DNA of 18,600 bases from an uncultured Bacteroidales bacterium. Its GTDB lineage: Bacteria > Bacteroidota > Bacteroidia > Bacteroidales > Paludibacteraceae. The notes below the pieces were generated by a model. It had not been told where the DNA came from and searched no databases. It was given only the letters and a program-made list of their open reading frames with translations. A program made the position numbers and the translations under genes. The stretch is from positions 1 through 18,600 of the forward strand of contig CAKVEC010000018.1 of assembly GCA_934728255.1 (NCBI GenBank), in the 5' to 3' direction. This document shows positions 1-7,534 of this stretch, in pieces; the first letter of the stretch is position 1, and every line of letters begins with the position of its first letter.

Positions 1-60
1 CGTCCCGCGTCGTCAAAGTCCCGGATAACATCCTGCCTGGAAAAAATGCTGCGGGAAAAA

Positions 61-206
61 TATGCACTTTATGCACTTCCTATACCTCATAATACCAATT
101 ACGTAGAAAGGACGTAGAAAGGACGTAGAAAGAATTGGCTTTTCTGCATAGGATAAGCCTGTTTTTTATACACTTTATGCACTATATCTGTTGCATAAAC
201 TGCATA
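61..206 (+). repeat. Intergenic element copy 1: TATGCA inverted ends around three 11-bp repeats
   Basis: The left end TATGCACTTTATGCA (61-75) is the inverse complement of the right end TGCATAAACTGCATA (192-206) at 14 of 15 positions. The middle has three tandem 11-bp units ACGTAGAAAGG at 101-111, 112-122 and 123-132 (last unit one base short). TATGCA or its complement occurs six times: 61, 70, 145, 176, 192 and 201, with 9-bp spacing in each end pair. A second copy with the same plan lies at 17894-18016 in the same orientation. Size and inverted ends resemble a MITE or an extragenic palindromic repeat, but I see no clear target-site duplication. A multi-site protein-binding array is an equal alternative. 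Confidence 0.75.
101..132 (+). repeat. Three tandem 11-bp units ACGTAGAAAGG
   Basis: The first two units are identical and the third lacks only the last G. The array forms the core of the 61-206 element and is repeated with one base change at 17933-17964. The 11-bp period puts each ACGT on about the same face of the helix. Confidence 0.9.
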
Positions 207-331
207 AAAATAGGTAATAAAAATAAGATTTGGACACTGGAATATAAAAAATAACAGCATACCGACATTTTTGCGGGGAAATGAAGTGGTTGCTGTCATT
301 TTGGCACAGGATTTGCAAAACAGCGGGCAGT

Positions 332-3301
332 ATGAAACATTTTGGACTGATAATCGTTTTTTTGTGGGCAGGTATAGGGCTTGCGCAGGCGGAGAATGTA
401 CACTATGAAATAGTGGGCAAGGTGGTGAGCAATACGGACGGCAGTGCGCTGGAAATGAGTACAATACGCCTTTTCCGATACAGCGGTGCGGACTCTATAT
501 TAGTGCAAGGTGCGCAGACCGATGACGAAGGGCAATACATGCTTCGGGGCATTGCAACGGGGCAGTACAAACTATATATATCCAACATTGGCTACAAGGA
601 GCAGACATTGAACGTAAACGTATCGGCGCGGACGGCGAAAGACAACACGCTGACCATGAAGACGGTGCGCCTGCAAGAGGACGTGCAGGCATTGCAAGAA
701 GTGAGCGTACAGGGGCATGCGGCTGAGATGACCGTCAAAGGCGACACCATAGAATACAACACTTCGGCTTACAAGGTGGGCGAGAACGCCATGGTGGAGG
801 ACCTGCTCAAGAAGATGAACGGCGTAACGGTGGACCAGCAGGGCAATGTAACCGTGAACGGCGAGACGATAACGGCAGTGCGCATCGATGGCAAGAAATT
901 CTTCGGCAGCGACGTGCAGTCCGCCACCAAGAATATCCCTGCCGAGATGATAGAGAAGATACAGGTGATAGACGAGAAATCGGATGTGGCGAAGATGACG
1001 GGTTTTGAGGACGACGATACAGAGCATATTATCAACCTGACCCTCAAGCAGGACCGCAAGCGCGGTGTATTCGGCAAATATACGGGTTCGCTCGGTGCGG
1101 ATATGGTTACGGAGAACGGTGGTTGGTTCAACTATGGCGACCCCGCATACGGGACTACATCGGGTGAGTTGGCACGGCATTTCTTCGAGGACGATTTCCG
1201 CTACAATGCCAACCTGTTTACCAATATCCTGTTGGGCGAGAGCCAGACTACCATCATCGGTAGCGCAAACAACACCAACGAGGTGCGTATGGGGCGCGGG
1301 CGCGGCGGCTTCGGTATGGACGCCAATTCGGGTATTACGCGCAGCGAGAACCTCGGCGTGAACACCAATATAGATTTCAATGACCGCATCAAGAAAAAAG
1401 ACGGGCAGACCAGCCTGCTTCTTGGCGGCGATGCGGCAATCAACCACTCCAACAACTATACGCTTGCCGAGACGCAGAAAGAGTCGTATGCGGGCGATTA
1501 TACGTATCTCAACGGCGACTCGCTGACCAAGCAGTCGCGGGTGTGGGATGTGAATGTACGGCTCGAACTGCAATACCAGATCGACTCGCTCAACAAACTG
1601 CTTATCCAGCCAACCCTTTCCTACACGGGGCAGAGCAATCTGAGCAATGAGGAATATACCTACCACCGCGAAGACAGTCTCATCAACGACGGTTACCAGA
1701 CACAACTGGACTCCACCCGCGAGATAAGCGGCGGGGTGAAACTGACCTACAACCACAAGTTCCTGCACCCCGGGCGGGCATTGACCCTGGTGGGCAACGT
1801 GAACTACGGGAATACAACCGGTTTTAATAACACGTACGCCTTTGACAACCTGACGAACAGCGCAACGGTGGACCAATATACCAACTCAAAGAACGACAAC
1901 CTGAGTTATAGCCTGCGGGCATCGTATGTGGAGCCGATTTATCAACGCAACCATCTGCTCGAGATAGCGGCGCAGTTCTCGGGGCGAAACCGTAACTCGG
2001 TGAAAGACCAGTATTCGTTTGATACGGAGACCGAGACGTATGAATATGACTCTGTCTATAGCAACCAACTGAGCAACCGTTTCTATTCGGAGCAGTTGGA
2101 ACTGAACTACCGCTGGGTGACGAAAAACAGCGACCTGACAGTGGGTGCGCGGGTGCTTGCTTCGCAGACGCATACTACTACCTACTACGGGCAGGTGCTG
2201 CATCAAGACACACTGATTAACGTGTGGAACTGGTCGCCGACGGTCAATTTCAAGTACAAGTTCGGCAAGAAAGAGTTTGCGCGTATCCGCTACCGCGGTA
2301 CGGTCAGTCAGCCGACGATTACCCAAATGGAGCCTGTGCGCAACAACTCGGACGCTATGAACGAGACGGTGGGTAACCTCGGGTTGCAACCCGCTTTCAG
2401 CCATAACCTGATGGCAATGTACTCGCGCTTTAACCAGGACAAGTTCTCCAGTATTATGACGGGTATCCGTGCTACAATGACCAAAGATGCGTTGGTGAAC
2501 AACGCTATCTATGACGAGACGGGCAAACTCTACCAGCAGACGGTGAATGCCGACGTACTGCCGTGGAATATCGGGGCGGACTTTATGTACAACACGCCTT
2601 TTGCCAACAAGATGCTGCAGTTCAATACCCGCACCGCCGTCAGTTACAACCAGCGTGTGGCATATATCCTCAAGGAGCAGAAAGCCGACGAGATTGCCCG
2701 TATGATAGAGGAGGGGAATATGATTTTGGGCGACCGCTCGCTGACGGGCAACCTGCAGGTGAATGAAGATCTCGGTCTGCGGTTTACGCACGACATCGTG
2801 GATATAGGTCTGCGTGCCAACGGCACCTACAGCCGCACGCAGAACAACCTGACGCAGAACAGCGTGAGCAACGTGTTCAACTGGGGCGTAACGGGTGATT
2901 TGGAGTTCCATTTACCCAAGTCGTGGAATATCTCCACCGACTGCGGTTATACCGCCCGCTATGGTTACACGGGACTAACCGACGTAAATGAGATAATCTG
3001 GAATGCGTCTATCGACAAAACATGGTCGAATGCCACGCTTTCGCTGGAAGTGTATGATATTCTGCATCAGAAGAAAAATATCGTTCAGGTGGTGGGCGAG
3101 AACTATGTCAGTTATGCCAAATATAACACCCTCCCTACCTATTTTATGCTCACCTTCACCTATAAACTCAACAAGATGGGCAAACTGAAAGCCTCGGGTA
3201 TGGGCGGGCACATTCAGGAGATGATTGAGAACGACAAAGGAGGAAAGGGTACTCCTCCGCGCGGCGGTATGCCCCCTATGGGTCCCCCGCCCGGTATGTA
3301 A
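332..3301 (+). CDS. TonB-receptor-like outer-membrane beta-barrel protein
   Basis: About 989 residues. The chosen ATG at 332 gives a clean signal peptide (MKHFGLIIVFLWAGIGLAQA, then EN). An in-frame ATG at 281 would add 17 residues before it and cannot be excluded. After the signal comes a carboxypeptidase-regulatory-like beta domain (about residues 23-98), then a plug-like segment (about 115-220, with GDTIEYNTSAYKVGENAMVEDLLKK shape and VRIDGKKFFG), then a long Asn/Thr/Tyr-rich alternating barrel to about residue 950. This order matches the outer membrane beta-barrel family (OMP_b-brl_3) rather than a SusC protein. No SusD partner is adjacent, so its substrate is unknown. The last 20 residues are Gly/Pro/Met-rich, beyond where a barrel should end. 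The gene stands alone and ends at a stem-loop shared with the convergent gene. Confidence 0.88.
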   Translation: MKHFGLIIVFLWAGIGLAQAENVHYEIVGKVVSNTDGSALEMSTIRLFRYSGADSILVQGAQTDDEGQYMLRGIATGQYKLYISNIGYKEQTLNVNVSARTAKDNTLTMKTVRLQEDVQALQEVSVQGHAAEMTVKGDTIEYNTSAYKVGENAMVEDLLKKMNGVTVDQQGNVTVNGETITAVRIDGKKFFGSDVQSATKNIPAEMIEKIQVIDEKSDVAKMTGFEDDDTEHIINLTLKQDRKRGVFGKYTGSLGADMVTENGGWFNYGDPAYGTTSGELARHFFEDDFRYNANLFTNILLGESQTTIIGSANNTNEVRMGRGRGGFGMDANSGITRSENLGVNTNIDFNDRIKKKDGQTSLLLGGDAAINHSNNYTLAETQKESYAGDYTYLNGDSLTKQSRVWDVNVRLELQYQIDSLNKLLIQPTLSYTGQSNLSNEEYTYHREDSLINDGYQTQLDSTREISGGVKLTYNHKFLHPGRALTLVGNVNYGNTTGFNNTYAFDNLTNSATVDQYTNSKNDNLSYSLRASYVEPIYQRNHLLEIAAQFSGRNRNSVKDQYSFDTETETYEYDSVYSNQLSNRFYSEQLELNYRWVTKNSDLTVGARVLASQTHTTTYYGQVLHQDTLINVWNWSPTVNFKYKFGKKEFARIRYRGTVSQPTITQMEPVRNNSDAMNETVGNLGLQPAFSHNLMAMYSRFNQDKFSSIMTGIRATMTKDALVNNAIYDETGKLYQQTVNADVLPWNIGADFMYNTPFANKMLQFNTRTAVSYNQRVAYILKEQKADEIARMIEEGNMILGDRSLTGNLQVNEDLGLRFTHDIVDIGLRANGTYSRTQNNLTQNSVSNVFNWGVTGDLEFHLPKSWNISTDCGYTARYGYTGLTDVNEIIWNASIDKTWSNATLSLEVYDILHQKKNIVQVVGENYVSYAKYNTLPTYFMLTFTYKLNKMGKLKASGMGGHIQEMIENDKGGKGTPPRGGMPPMGPPPGM

Positions 3302-3329
3302 TGCACAATGTACAATGCGTAAATGAAAA

Positions 3330-3365
3330 AACTCGGTTGTCCAACGCAAGTTAGGCAACCGAGTT
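3330..3365. terminator. Stem-loop between convergent genes, probable bidirectional terminator
   Basis: AACTCGGTTG (3330-3339) pairs perfectly with CAACCGAGTT (3356-3365) around a 16-base loop. On the minus strand the stem is followed by a run of six T (complement of 3326-3331), fitting an intrinsic terminator for the DUF3276 gene. On the plus strand it is followed by a T-rich but broken tract, weaker for the barrel gene. Confidence 0.75.
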
Positions 3366-3395
3366 CATTTATTCTATAATTCTATCTTTCTATAA

Positions 3396-3797
3396 TCAGT
3401 CCTTTTTGAGGAAACCGAAGAGTCCTTTTTTCTTGGGTTCCTCGGTCGCCGGGGCTTCTGCTGTTTCAGCCTCGTTTGCGGCATCGGCGTTCTCGGGTGT
3501 CCATTCAGGGCGTTCCTCGATGGTGCCGAGTTGGTCTTGCACGTAGTTGATTACATCCTGCAAGCCCTCAGTGAAGTGGGCAAAATCCTCTTTATAAAGG
3601 AATAATTTATGCTTCTCGAACTGAGGTACTTCCGCCTCGCCTGCTGCTTTCTTCTTGCTCTCCGTAATGCACAGATACAAATCTTCGTTACGCGCTTTGC
3701 GTACATCCAAATAGTAAATGCGCTTCCCGGCCTTCACCGAACGGGAGTAAACAATCTCCGGTTCTTTTCTGTCTTCAAATCTACGATTATTTTCCAT
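3396..3797 (-). CDS. PUR-alpha-like DNA/RNA-binding protein (DUF3276)
   Basis: 133 residues. The N-terminal part (about 14-90: IVYSRSVKAGKRIYYLDVRKARNEDLYLCITESKK, then a FLYKEDFAHF block) matches the bacterial PUR-domain family common in Bacteroidota, which folds as a PC4-like single-strand nucleic-acid-binding dimer. A Glu/Ala-rich linker (about 98-121) follows, and the protein ends in a basic-hydrophobic tail KKKGLFGFLKKD. It is transcribed divergently from nusB from an interleaved promoter and ends near a minus-strand terminator. The family's cellular role is not well defined; single-stranded RNA or DNA binding is inferred from the family. Confidence 0.88.
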   Translation of the reverse strand: MENNRRFEDRKEPEIVYSRSVKAGKRIYYLDVRKARNEDLYLCITESKKKAAGEAEVPQFEKHKLFLYKEDFAHFTEGLQDVINYVQDQLGTIEERPEWTPENADAANEAETAEAPATEEPKKKGLFGFLKKD

Positions 3798-3828
3798 CTT
3801 AAAATGTTTGTGTTAAAATTAACGAGGG

Positions 3829-3859
3829 CAAAATTACTGCTTTTTTTGCATAGTACAAA
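3829..3859 (-). promoter_or_regulatory. Promoter of the DUF3276 gene
   Basis: Read on the minus strand, TAATTTTG (complement of 3829-3836) fits the Bacteroidota -7 box TAnnTTTG, and TTTG (complement of 3856-3859) fits the -33 box, with 19 bp between. The gene's ATG follows about 30 bp downstream. Confidence 0.75.
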
Positions 3860-3876
3860 ATTTTTGTGTAATTTTG
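3845..3876 (+). promoter_or_regulatory. Promoter of the nusB-yajC-ybbR group
   Basis: TTTG at 3845-3848 and TAATTTTG at 3869-3876 are separated by exactly 20 bp, the Bacteroidota housekeeping spacing. Transcription would start near 3883, which supports the ATG at 3947 over a GTG at 3887. Its -33 box lies between the -33 and -7 boxes of the opposite promoter, so the two cannot easily be occupied together. Confidence 0.8.
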
Positions 3877-3946
3877 CACGTAATTTGTGCGGGTGTTGCC
3901 GATTGGCAAAAGGCACAAAAAGGATTGTGAACGTAATACTGACAGA

Positions 3947-4900
3947 ATGATCAATAGAACAATGGTGCGGACCCGCGTCGTGCAAACGCTGTTCGCTTTC
4001 TACCAAGACGGGGATAAAACCTCGCTGACTGCACAAAACGAGTTGAGAAAAAGTTTCGACAGCACCTACGATTTGTACATGCTGCTGTTGGACTTTGTGA
4101 ACGAACTGACCTCCTATGCGGAGGGGCAGATTGCGCAGGCGGAGTCGCGGGCAAAAGTGCTGCATACCGACTATGTCGCCAACCGCCGCTTTGTTGAGAA
4201 CCGCTTTGCCCGGCAGATTTTTGAGAACCGTGCACTTCGCAACCATTTGGATAATTATCATTTGGATTGGAATGCAGGGATGAATGCTACGATGGCAATT
4301 CATAAGCAACTCTTGGATACTCAGTTCTACAAAGACTATATGTCGGCAGAGACCTGCACTTACGAAGACGACAAGAAGATTTGGCGCACTATTTTCGAAA
4401 GTCTGGTGCCGGAGAGCGAGGCGATGGTCGAGGCACTGGACGAGATGGAGGTGGTGCTGGACCGCTCCAATTGGACGACAGATCTTAATGTTGTGTTGAG
4501 TTATGTTATCAAGACCATCAAGCGTTTCAAAGAGGATTCTACTCCCGAGCAGGAACTGCTCAAAGAGTTTGACAGCAATGAGGAATTGAAATTCGCCCAA
4601 GATTTGTTGGGCTATGCTATAAAAGGGCATGAGGAATACGAGAATCTGATCAACTCGCACTTGAAGAACTGGGATGCCGACCGTATTGCGTATATGGACC
4701 GTATCATTCTTGAGGTGGCGCTGGCGGAGATACTTAATTTTCCGAATATCGCTTTGGAGGTGTCGTTCAACGAGTATATCGAGTTGGGCAAGGAGTACTC
4801 GGGCGAGAAAAGTTACATCTTTATCAATGGTATCCTAAACGAGATTCTGCGCGAGATGAAGCAGGACAATACTTTGGTAAAGGCAGTTACATTGAAATAA
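3947..4900 (+). CDS. nusB: Transcription antitermination factor NusB, long Bacteroidota form
   Basis: 317 residues from the ATG at 3947; an upstream in-frame GTG at 3887 lies too close to the predicted transcription start. The C-terminal quarter carries the NusB signature: DRIAYMDRIILEVALAEIL, then ALEVSFNEYIELGKEYSGEKSYIFINGIL. NusB binds boxA RNA with S10 and supports antitermination of rRNA operons. The E. coli protein is about 140 residues; the extra N-terminal half is usual in this phylum, and it starts MVRTRVVQTLFAFYQ, like a second copy of the NusB N-terminus. It leads an operon with yajC 21 bp behind. Confidence 0.92.
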   Translation: MINRTMVRTRVVQTLFAFYQDGDKTSLTAQNELRKSFDSTYDLYMLLLDFVNELTSYAEGQIAQAESRAKVLHTDYVANRRFVENRFARQIFENRALRNHLDNYHLDWNAGMNATMAIHKQLLDTQFYKDYMSAETCTYEDDKKIWRTIFESLVPESEAMVEALDEMEVVLDRSNWTTDLNVVLSYVIKTIKRFKEDSTPEQELLKEFDSNEELKFAQDLLGYAIKGHEEYENLINSHLKNWDADRIAYMDRIILEVALAEILNFPNIALEVSFNEYIELGKEYSGEKSYIFINGILNEILREMKQDNTLVKAVTLK

Positions 4901-4921
4901 TAACTAAACATTAAATATAAT

Positions 4922-5260
4922 ATGCTTAATTTGATTATGTTGCAGACCGAAACGGCTGCTAATCAGGGAGCCGCTGGATGGTCTTTCTGGGTGATGATGA
5001 TTTTGATCTTTGTGGTGATGTATTTCTTTATGATCCGCCCTCAGACCAAGAAACAGAAAGAACTGCAAAAGCAGCGCGAGGCTATGAAGAAAGGTGACAA
5101 GGTAGTTACCGCAGGCGGTATCTATGGTGAGATAAAAGAGGTGCAAGAGAACGCTTTTATCATTACTATTGCCAAGGATGTAACCATCAAGGTGTCGAAA
5201 GACAGCGTGTTTGCTGACGCTGCTGATGCACAGGCTGCACCGAAAGACGAGAAAAAGTAA
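4922..5260 (+). CDS. yajC: Preprotein translocase subunit YajC
   Basis: 112 residues with one membrane helix at about 21-38 (WSFWVMMILIFVVMYFFMI), directly followed by the family hallmark RPQTKKQKELQ, and then a small cytosolic beta domain (KKGDKVVTAGGIYGEIKEV). YajC associates with SecDF at the Sec translocon in the inner membrane. The Ala/Lys-rich tail is normal for the family. An alternative ATG six codons in (4937) is possible. It follows nusB closely and precedes ybbR, a familiar Bacteroidales order. Confidence 0.94.
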   Translation: MLNLIMLQTETAANQGAAGWSFWVMMILIFVVMYFFMIRPQTKKQKELQKQREAMKKGDKVVTAGGIYGEIKEVQENAFIITIAKDVTIKVSKDSVFADAADAQAAPKDEKK

Positions 5261-5271
5261 TCCTTAATAGG

Positions 5272-5315
5272 ACGTTAGGCAACGTGTAATTATACGTGTA
5301 ATTATACGTTATACG
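5272..5315 (+). repeat. Four ACGT-headed units phased at 10-12 bp before the YbbR gene
   Basis: ACGT recurs at 5272, 5282, 5294 and 5306. The middle two units are identical 12-mers (ACGTGTAATTAT, 5282-5293 and 5294-5305). The core CGTxTAATTAxACG is nearly its own inverse complement, so it could bind a dimeric protein. The array fills the whole spacer between the yajC stop and the ybbR start. Confidence 0.8.
5295..5314 (+). repeat. 20-bp intergenic repeat, copy A
   Basis: CGTGTAATTATACGTTATAC matches 6312-6331 at 18 of 20 positions. Copy A sits just before the ybbR start, copy B just after the ybbR stop, so the pair brackets that gene. Confidence 0.8.
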
Positions 5316-5318
5316 ATA

Positions 5319-6293
5319 ATGGGCAAGGAAGTGCTGCAACGGCTGAAGGATTGGTGTATCACCCTGATGAATGAAACGCATTGGGGTGATATACTTACCT
5401 TTTTGTTCTTCGTGCTTTTGGCAACAGCCCTGTGGTACGGACACGCTTTGCAATCGGTGCGCAATGCCACGATACCCGTTATAGTCTCTTATACCGGTGT
5501 TCCAGAGAATGTGGGAATTGAGAAAGGTCATCTGCCGGACACGCTACTTGTGGATGTACGCGATGCGGGCTATCGGCTTCATACCTATCGTACGGAACGC
5601 CCACAACTGACTATTGACCTGAGCAATCAGATCCGTGGTGATAAGGGAACGATACGTATCTCGTCTGATGTGATACGCCGTAGTATAACGGATATATTAC
5701 AAGGAACCAGTAAATTGCAATCCGTTACGCCTGAGCAGATTGTCTGCAATTACTATCGGCAGGAGGAGCGTTTGCTTCCTGTAGAGTGGGACGGCAGTGT
5801 GCAGCCGGCAACAGAGTACTACCTGGTAGGCGAACCGAAACTATCGCCTGAGTATGTGAAAGTGTACGGACGAAAAGATATACTTGATACCATTCGCGTG
5901 ATACACAGCGAATTGGTGGCACTGAGCGAACTGAAAGATACCACGGTGGCGCGTGTGGCTTTGGTGACACCTAAGGGTGTGCGGTTGGGCAAAGACGATG
6001 TCTCACTAACTGTGGTTACCGAGCGTTTTACGGAAAAGGCGTTTGTGGTACCTATCTCTGTGCAGCACGTGCCGGAAGGGGAATTCGTGCGCCTGTTCCC
6101 GCAAGAGACGGAGGTTACGGTGCAGGTGGGAATGAGCCGGTTCGCTGAAGTGAATGCCGAAGATGTGCTGGCACAGTGTGAGTACCCTACTGATAGTGCG
6201 GAAACATTAGGCGTGGAGGTAAAATATACCAATCCCTACATATTGAGCGCACGCGCGTATCCGAATGAGGTGGAATTTATAGTTGAACGATAG
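5319..6293 (+). CDS. YbbR-like (CdaR-type) envelope protein
   Basis: 324 residues. One N-terminal membrane helix at about 25-41 follows a short cytosolic tail; the rest is predicted outside the inner membrane as a chain of beta-rich YbbR repeats (for example VPENVGIEKGHLPDTLLVDVRDAG and PEYVKVYGRKDILDTIRVIHSE). In Firmicutes the homologue CdaR regulates the c-di-AMP synthase CdaA; here no cdaA is adjacent, so that role cannot be transferred. In many Bacteroidales this gene follows nusB and yajC and precedes coaE; here an aminotransferase gene follows instead. It is bracketed by the 20-bp repeats at 5295 and 6312. Confidence 0.85.
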   Translation: MGKEVLQRLKDWCITLMNETHWGDILTFLFFVLLATALWYGHALQSVRNATIPVIVSYTGVPENVGIEKGHLPDTLLVDVRDAGYRLHTYRTERPQLTIDLSNQIRGDKGTIRISSDVIRRSITDILQGTSKLQSVTPEQIVCNYYRQEERLLPVEWDGSVQPATEYYLVGEPKLSPEYVKVYGRKDILDTIRVIHSELVALSELKDTTVARVALVTPKGVRLGKDDVSLTVVTERFTEKAFVVPISVQHVPEGEFVRLFPQETEVTVQVGMSRFAEVNAEDVLAQCEYPTDSAETLGVEVKYTNPYILSARAYPNEVEFIVER

Positions 6294-6311
6294 TTATAGA
6301 ACATCAATTCT

Positions 6312-6331
6312 CGTGTAATTAGTCGTTATAC
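6312..6331 (+). repeat. 20-bp intergenic repeat, copy B
   Basis: CGTGTAATTAGTCGTTATAC, the partner of 5295-5314, with two differences. It lies in the 100-bp spacer between the YbbR gene and the aminotransferase gene. No promoter of the usual form is visible in that spacer. Confidence 0.8.
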
Positions 6332-6393
6332 TCCTTTTGCTAAACATTAATTACTACGAATTGTCCATTAATCCCATTGAAAATCAGAGGTGT

Positions 6394-7524
6394 ATGAAAA
6401 AGATACAAATGGTGGATTTGCAGACGCAGTATCAGCATATCAAGGCGGATATTGATCGTGGCATACAGGAAGTGATTGATAGTGCAGCGTTTGTCAAAGG
6501 GCAGAAAGTAACGGATTTCCAGACGCATTTAGAGGCATATACCGGTGCCAAACACGTGATAACAGTGGGCAACGGTACCGATGCCTTGCAGATTGCCCTG
6601 ATGGGACTTGGCTTGCAGAAAGGCGATGAGGTCATTACCCCTACTTTCACCTTTATTGCTACCGCCGAGGTGGTGGCGCTTCTCGGGCTCACACCCGTAG
6701 TGGTAGACGTGGACTGGGAAACAATGAATATGTCCGCTGAGGCAGTGCGCAAGGCGATTACGCCCCGCACAAAAGCCATCGTACCGGTTCATTTATTCGG
6801 ACAATGTGCGAATATGGAGGAGATTATGGCGATTGCCCGCGAGCATCATCTCTTTGTGATAGAAGACGCTTGTCAGGCTATCGGAGCAAAATACACCTTT
6901 GCCGACGGTACCACTAAACAGGCGGGGACGATAGGCGACATCGGTTGCACCAGTTTCTTCCCGTCGAAGAACCTTGGTTGCTATGGCGATGGCGGGGCAA
7001 TCTTTACCAATAACGACGAGTTGGCTGCCCGTATGCGTGCGATTGCCAACCATGGTATGGTCGTGCGTTACCACCACGATATGATTGGTGTCAACTCGCG
7101 CTTGGATAGTATTCAGGCTGCTGTCCTGGATGCCAAACTGCCTCATTTGAACGACTATATCGCTTCCCGTCAGCGTGCGGCGGCATGCTACGATAAAGCA
7201 TTTGCCGGTAACGAACATATCCTCATTCCGGGGCATGAACCACATTCTACCCATGTCTATCACCAGTACACACTGCGCTTGCAGGGCGTGGACAGAGATG
7301 TCGTGCGCGAGGGCTTGCAAGCCCTTGGCATACCGGCTATGATCTACTATCCGGTGCCGTTGCACCTGCAAAAGGCGTATCAAGACCCGCGCTACAAAGC
7401 AGGTGATTTCCCCGTAGCGGAACGGCTCGCTTCATGTGTGCTGTCGCTGCCGATGCACACCGAATTGGACGACGAACAACTCGAATATATCACCTCCAAC
7501 GTGCTTGCGTTGGTGAATAAATAA
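6394..7524 (+). CDS. DegT/DnrJ/EryC1-family PLP sugar aminotransferase
   Basis: 376 residues from the ATG at 6394 (MKKIQMVDLQTQY), a typical family N-terminus; a TTG 19 codons upstream is unlikely. Fold-type I landmarks are visible: GNGTDALQIAL (phosphate binding), VITPTFTFIATAEVV, IEDACQAIGAKY with the PLP-ring Asp, and SFFPSKNLGCYGDGG with K192 as the Schiff-base lysine. The C-terminal YYPVPLHLQKAY is also typical. The family converts nucleotide-linked ketosugars to aminosugars for O-antigen, capsule or protein glycans; the sequence looks closest to WbpE-like enzymes, but the substrate cannot be read from it. No other sugar genes are adjacent. It is followed by rpoN after 10 bp, so probably co-transcribed. 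Confidence 0.9.
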   Translation: MKKIQMVDLQTQYQHIKADIDRGIQEVIDSAAFVKGQKVTDFQTHLEAYTGAKHVITVGNGTDALQIALMGLGLQKGDEVITPTFTFIATAEVVALLGLTPVVVDVDWETMNMSAEAVRKAITPRTKAIVPVHLFGQCANMEEIMAIAREHHLFVIEDACQAIGAKYTFADGTTKQAGTIGDIGCTSFFPSKNLGCYGDGGAIFTNNDELAARMRAIANHGMVVRYHHDMIGVNSRLDSIQAAVLDAKLPHLNDYIASRQRAAACYDKAFAGNEHILIPGHEPHSTHVYHQYTLRLQGVDRDVVREGLQALGIPAMIYYPVPLHLQKAYQDPRYKAGDFPVAERLASCVLSLPMHTELDDEQLEYITSNVLALVNK

Positions 7525-7534
7525 GAACAGGACT

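Larger units (their letters stand above)
1..331. other. Non-coding left edge, 331 bp, no complete gene
   Basis: All frames are closed or only trivially open here. Positions 1-55 could be the edge of an upstream gene: a short minus-strand reading frame opens with an ATG at 31-29 and runs off the window, and plus-strand frames end at stops within the first 120 bp. Neither is long enough to call. Positions 56-213 hold the inverted-repeat element described separately. Positions 214-331 are AT-rich leader of the outer-membrane barrel gene, and I found no convincing TAnnTTTG promoter in them. Confidence 0.6.

Noticed and set aside
1..31. Possible start of a divergent minus-strand gene (MLSGTLTTRD)
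   Set aside because: Only ten codons are visible before the edge and no promoter was found; chance openness is likely.
572..1876. Long open minus-strand frame opposite the barrel gene
   Set aside because: It lies wholly antisense to a well-supported gene, and its His/Val/Leu/Arg-rich product looks like the complement of barrel codons, with no domain.
1886..2911. Second long antisense frame in the barrel gene
   Set aside because: Same reasoning: open by codon bias only.
5272..5315. Riboswitch or attenuator before the YbbR gene
   Set aside because: The spacer is short and AT-rich, with tandem repeats but no conserved aptamer-like core.
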